A stretch of DNA of 11,547 nucleotides from Schoenoplectus triqueter (Eukaryota; Streptophyta; Magnoliopsida; Poales; Cyperaceae): contig CAXKVV010000129.1 of NCBI GenBank assembly GCA_964058805.1, positions 1-11,547 on the forward strand. The letters run 5' to 3'. This document shows, in pieces, positions 8,125-11,547 of the stretch. A program made the translations under genes and the position numbers. Position 1 is the first letter of the stretch; each line of letters opens with the position of its first letter. The notes under the pieces are model-generated. The model did not search any database, was not told the origin of the DNA, and was given only the letters and a program-made list of their open reading frames with translations.

Positions 8125-9284
8125 CTAGACAATTTTTGGAGCTAAGTATAAAGATTTTTTTTATAGAGAAATCAATTCTTAATACATAAAAAGGGTTAAG
8201 GTTCTAAGCTTTTCAAACATGCCACATCATCACTTTTCTTCACCATTGATTTTATTTAAATTTTTTCATCTTCTTGAATCCAAGGGTTTATATAAAATAG
8301 TTTCTCTCCTCATTTAAAATAATGTGTGTAATACACTTAAGATGAAACTTAATTCTTAAATTGATCTAATGTTTTAATATGATCATTTATATATTATTAT
8401 GTGTTTAATTATATTTATAATAATTATAATTATTACTTAGTATTTAAAAATATTGTGTCTAAATTTTCTTTAATGTGAAATTTTGTTAAATATATTTAAA
8501 ATTTTATATTATTAATTATTTATTTGAGGACTATATTATCGGGGCGAAACCTGAATTATAGCTCTAATATACATAATGCCCATTAGGTGAATAATTAAAA
8601 TTATGACACATTAACATATATATTATTAGGTGTTTCAATGTATAATATATACACTTTTTTTTCAAGTAGATATAAACACTTTTTTTATGTAAAAATGAGT
8701 TGGAAAGTTGTAATAAGAATTTATCTAATAATATGATTTGTTAAGAAGATGATTAAATTTTTTAAAACATTTTGTACATGTGGAGCAAGTATAAACATTT
8801 ATCGATTTTTAGATAAGCACTTTCGTCCGTAAAAAATACATGTGGAATGTGAGAACTTTGATGGTTGGGTGGGCGGGGGACAGTTAAAGGGGTTTTTTAA
8901 GGTGACACTTTGATCGCTTAAAATTAAACGCTCTATTTTGCAACATGCATCAACTATTATACATAGAAGAACCTTTTTACTCATTTGTGTTTCTAATTAT
9001 GTCTCACTGACTCATTTTAAAATGCGGATTTTAATATGCATGCGTAAAACCACTACATACTGTATATGCGATATGCGGCCATATATGCAGATTTCTGTGC
9101 AGAAATTCATATGCGGTTTAGGATTTAGATATTTTCAATTTTTTTGTTAATTATCTAGAATTTTTATAAAATAAAATGATTTAGTTTTAAATATTTTCAT
9201 TTCTGTTAAAAAAAAGGCAATGTCAAAGAGCATATCAAAGGGTCGGAGGGGGGGCTACAAACAGTGCGCGAGTATAGAGCTTAA
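8125..9284. other. Unassigned AT-rich spacer
   Basis: No gene or clear element is visible. Positions 8200-8340 have a mixed composition (gccacatcatcacttttcttcacc and what follows) of the kind seen in old plant transposon relics. Positions 8655-8730 and 8783-8860 share a loosely similar order of words (caagta, ataaacac, gtaaaaaa, gtggaa), possibly a decayed duplication. Positions 9021-9115 are rich in atgcgg. The two open frames here (8799-8984 minus, 8938-9150 plus) overlap, lack any motif and are likely chance. Confidence 0.6.
9081..9115. other. Imperfect hairpin in an ATGCGG-rich patch
   Basis: ATTTCTG (9091-9097) and CAGAAAT (9100-9106) pair, and outer arms (catat and atatg) can extend the stem with mismatches. 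The word atgcgg or its complement occurs at about 9022, 9073 and 9111 close by. Confidence 0.45.
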
Positions 9285-9287
9285 TTA
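9285..9287. repeat. TTA target duplication, MITE 1 left (right copy 9564-9566)
   Basis: TTA flanks both ends of the inverted-repeat element. A 3-bp TWA duplication is typical of PIF/Harbinger elements. Confidence 0.7.
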
Positions 9288-9563
9288 GAGCATCCGCATC
9301 GGTGCCGATTGTCAAAATTATTTTTTTATGCCACATCATTAAATTGATAATTCATTTTAAGAGTGGCATCCCTGAATAAAATGAAATTGTCAAAATGACA
9401 CTTTCGTAATTAATTTTATGCTCCTACGCTGACGTGGCTTGTCAAATGGACTGTCAAATTTAGACAATTGTCTAATTTTGCCTAATCTCTGCATCCCTGA
9501 AATTTAAATGACAATTGTCAAATGAGATTTGACAGTCAATTTGATAATGGAATGCGGATGCTC
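9288..9563. mobile_element. MITE 1, probable PIF/Harbinger (Tourist-like), 276 bp
   Basis: The ends are GAGCATCCGCAT and its exact complement ATGCGGATGCTC, flanked by TTA on both sides. There is no coding capacity. Internally it has a direct repeat (9366-9398 and 9491-9525, gcatccctgaa to tcaaa(a)tga), two palindromes gacaattgtc (9463-9472, 9510-9519), and many GTCAA/TTGAC words. It is clearly homologous to the element at 9876-10125 throughout. Similar GAGCATC-type termini are widespread in plant MITEs. The superfamily call rests on the TTA duplication and terminal bases; a transposase source is not visible here. Confidence 0.88.
9366..9525. repeat. Internal direct repeat of MITE 1
   Basis: Positions 9366-9398 and 9491-9525 share gcatccctgaa, aaatga and attgtcaaa in the same order. 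The same pair exists in MITE 2 at about 9953-9984 and 10065-10097, so the duplication predates the split of the two elements. Confidence 0.75.
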
Positions 9564-9566
9564 TTA

Positions 9567-9872
9567 TAACTGAATATTTGAACTTTTTATATTATTATTT
9601 CTAGTGGCAGCTTCAAGTTCGAAATTCCGATAAGTAGGAGGTACAAAGTTATTTGAATTAAAAAATGAGTTTAAAGTTTTCTGAAATTGTTAATTTTGTA
9701 TCGATATTTATATTTTTAATTAATTTTAAGTTTCAAATATATACTTTCACTAATTATTATGAATCTCAATGTAAAATTAATGACTCCAGAAGACTTTGAA
9801 CGCACTTTTTGATTCACAGAAGACTTTGAACCCACTTTTTGATTCAAAGGCTTTTGTACCTCTCCCACTTCC
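9567..9872. other. AT-rich spacer between the two MITEs
   Basis: No gene signal is seen. Apart from the 30-bp tandem repeat at 9787-9846, it is ordinary AT-rich sequence. The string agttcgaaattcc near 9618 resembles a tRNA B-box, but no cloverleaf can be built around it. Confidence 0.6.
9787..9846. repeat. 30-bp tandem duplication
   Basis: Positions 9787-9816 and 9817-9846 (cagaagactttgaa, cactttttgattca) are adjacent copies with one difference (g at 9802, c at 9832). The high identity indicates a recent slippage or repair duplication. Confidence 0.93.
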
Positions 9873-9875
9873 TTA

Positions 9876-10125
9876 GAGCATACACATCGGTACGATTGTT
9901 AAAAAAAAATTTCATGTCAAATTATAAAATTGATAAATTTTTGTAAGAGTAGTATCTCTGAATAGAATGAAATTGTCAAAATGGCACTATCGTAGTTAAT
10001 TTTTTGCTTCTTTGTTGACGTGACTTGTCAAATTTAGGTAATTATTTAATTTTATTTAGCTTCTGCATCTCTGAAATTCAAATAATAATTGTCAAATTTT
10101 ATTTGACAACAAGATGTAGATGCTC
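9876..10125. mobile_element. MITE 2, probable PIF/Harbinger, 250 bp
   Basis: The ends are GAGCATACACATC on the left and, reverse-complemented on the right, GAGCATCTACATC, with TTA at 9873-9875 and 10126-10128. It aligns along its length with MITE 1: cgattgt(t/c)aaaa near the left end, ctctgaatagaatgaaattgtcaaaatgg versus its counterpart, and gacgtg(a/g)cttgtcaaat. Its ends are more decayed than those of MITE 1, suggesting an older insertion. Confidence 0.85.
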
Positions 10126-10301
10126 TTAGGGTTCGTTTAGCAAATCAATGAATAGCTTTAAAAAAGTGGTAATTTTGGAAGAGTGACAGAATAATGTCTT
10201 TTTAGAAGAGTTGTAGAAGAGTGATATTCTTGGCTATTTGGAAGTATCATTTGACAGTTGTTAATCAGAATAGTTAAAATATGAATAATTCTGATTCTAA
10301 C

Positions 10302-11028
10302 AATGATGATGATAATAATAATAATAATAAGAATAATAATAATTCATAATCATAAGCATAATAAATAATAATATTCATAGTTATAATCATAATAATATAA
10401 TAAAAATAAAAATATAATCATAATATTATAATATAATAAAAAATTATAATCATAATCATAATAATAACAAATAATTATAATTTTAATAATATAATCATAA
10501 CATAATAATAGAATATAACATAATTCAATAATAATCATAATCGTAATCAAAATAATATAATAAAAAATATATATTCATAATCATAATAATAATAAATAAT
10601 TACAATCATTATAATATAATAATAATATAATCATCACTATAATTATAATATAACCATTATCAAAATATAATAATATAATAATATATAATCATAATTATAA
10701 TAATATAATAATAAAATAATTATAATTGTAATAATATAATAATAAAATAATCAAAATAATAATAAATAATCATAATTATAATAATATAATAATAAAATAA
10801 TTATATTTATATTCATAATATAATAATATAATACTAAAATTATATTATTATAATATAATGATAATAAATAATAGTAAAATAAATAATATTATAATATTAA
10901 CAGTGATGATAAAAAGTAATAATCATAATATAATATAATATAATAATAGTAATAAATCATAACCATAATCATAATTATAATCATAATCATAATATAATAA
11001 TATAATACAACATAATCAAATAATAATC
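10302..11028. repeat. AT/ATC microsatellite and low-complexity tract, about 727 bp
   Basis: The tract consists almost entirely of ATA, AATAAT and CATAAT-type words, starting with a short gat repeat at 10304-10312. The plus strand is nearly free of G. An open frame on the minus strand (10350-10550, I/Y/L-rich) is just a translation of this repeat. Confidence 0.92.
10689..10805. repeat. Higher-order repeat within the microsatellite
   Basis: Positions 10689-10724 and 10770-10805 are identical over 36 bases (beginning tcataattataataatataa), at an offset of 81 bases. This shows segmental duplication within the tract rather than simple trinucleotide slippage alone. Confidence 0.8.
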
Positions 11029-11490
11029 GTTATTCCGATGAGAGCTAATCTGATATACCACATATAACTTGATATACCCAATTATCAATTTTCCGCACTC
11101 TTCTACTTAATCTAAAATTCGTTTAACAAATTAATTAATCGAAATAACAAATTTATTCTAACTTTTTGCAATTAAATTGAGTGTCAACCTTAGTGAAATT
11201 TCTGCCAGTCACATGTACAATTCGCTGCAGGTGCTAGCTTTCTCTTGAGTTTTGCGCTACTTTATTCAACAACTACTTCTCTAGATCTTCTGTGGCACAA
11301 CGCATGCTTACAAATCCATCTAAAGTGCCACACATAGAAAGATACTGAAAGGAATCCGCATAGAATCTCCCCATTAAGGGTTGAATGCGGATCTGCTGCC
11401 GCACGTCTATGCGGCCGCGCAAAATACATTTTAAATCATTGAATGAAACTCAATAAAAAAAAATATAGAGATCATAGATCTCAAATGAAA
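11029..11490. other. Unassigned spacer with inverted repeats
   Basis: Beyond the possible element end there is mixed-composition DNA without a credible open frame. ATCCGCAT (11354-11361) and ATGCGGAT (11385-11392) form an 8-bp inverted repeat; the same word occurs in the MITE 1 ends. GCGGCCGC lies at 11411-11418. GAGATC-ata-GATCTC (11468-11482) is a small hairpin. Confidence 0.55.
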
Positions 11491-11495
11491 AAATG

Positions 11496-11547
11496 ACAAT
11501 GATGATGATAATAAAAATAATGATGATGATGATGTTAATAATATTAC
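11496..11547. repeat. GAT/ATA microsatellite, runs off the window
   Basis: The tract has gatgatgat, aataaaaataa, and then a second (gat)n run. It resembles the opening of the 10302 tract (aatgatgatgataata), so the two may share an origin. Confidence 0.8.

Larger units (their letters stand above)
10129..11145. mobile_element. Possible decayed inverted-repeat element with a microsatellite core
   Basis: An 11-bp word gtagaagagtg (10213-10223) is exactly inverted at 11096-11106, with weaker inverted similarity on the outer side (tttttagaagagtt versus the complement of ttaatctaaaa). The outer ends also carry an 18-of-21 direct match (ttcgttta at 10132-10152 and 11118-11138). The left end starts gggttcgttta, a form seen at the ends of several plant MITE families. 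Clean termini and a target duplication could not be fixed; the TTA next to it belongs to MITE 2. The central 700 bases are microsatellite. Confidence 0.4.

Noticed and set aside
8799..9150. Overlapping opposed open frames in the spacer
   Set aside because: Both are short, antisense to each other across 8938-8984, and lack motifs or plant start context.
9610..9635. Possible tRNA or SINE B-box (agttcgaaattcc)
   Set aside because: No A-box at a proper distance, no acceptor or anticodon stem, and no poly(A) tail or target duplication was found.
10350..10550. Minus-strand I/Y/L-rich open frame
   Set aside because: It is a direct translation of the AT microsatellite.

Overview
The window looks like intergenic DNA from a flowering plant, probably a eudicot. 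It is strongly AT-rich and dominated by transposable-element remains: long terminal repeats (LTRs), two small inverted-repeat elements with TTA target duplications, and long AT microsatellites. I found no protein-coding gene, tRNA, rRNA or CRISPR array. The open frames that exist are short, often overlap on both strands, and show no reverse transcriptase, integrase, protease, gag or transposase motif. Species cannot be told from the sequence.

Positions 1-8124 are best explained as one giant LTR nested inside another LTR of the same family, both apparently reading on the minus strand. The inner element (1462-6490, 5,029 bp) starts with TGTCACACC and ends with TTAACA on the plus strand, and is flanked by the 5-bp direct repeat gtacc (1457-1461 and 6491-6495). 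It has no internal coding part, primer-binding site or polypurine tract, so I call it a solo LTR. When it is removed, the two flanks join inside a 29-bp GGTACC-rich motif. Two further copies of that motif, with identical spacing, lie inside the inner LTR at 4889-4917 and 5169-5197. The outer copy therefore consists of 1-1461 and 6491-8124. The two copies share the same order of blocks: AT-rich stretch, conserved block (661-820 and 4125-4299), CA-rich stretch, GGTACC motifs, purine-rich stretch, then AT-rich end.

Inside the inner LTR are several tandem arrays (2159-2235, 2450-2576, 3722-3959) and hairpins, including a perfect 10-bp stem at 1867-1889. Read on the minus strand, the 6490-6060 and 8124-7490 ends are AT-rich and promoter-like. 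Each is followed by about 600 bases of pyrimidine-rich sequence resembling a transcribed leader.

Positions 8125-9284 are unassigned AT-rich DNA. Positions 9288-9563 and 9876-10125 are two related miniature inverted-repeat elements (MITEs), both flanked by TTA and probably PIF/Harbinger-type. After them comes a possible decayed inverted-repeat element (about 10129-11145) whose centre is filled by a 727-bp AT microsatellite almost free of G on the plus strand. The window ends in unassigned sequence and a second, GAT-type microsatellite. There is no gene network to describe; the content is repeat biology.
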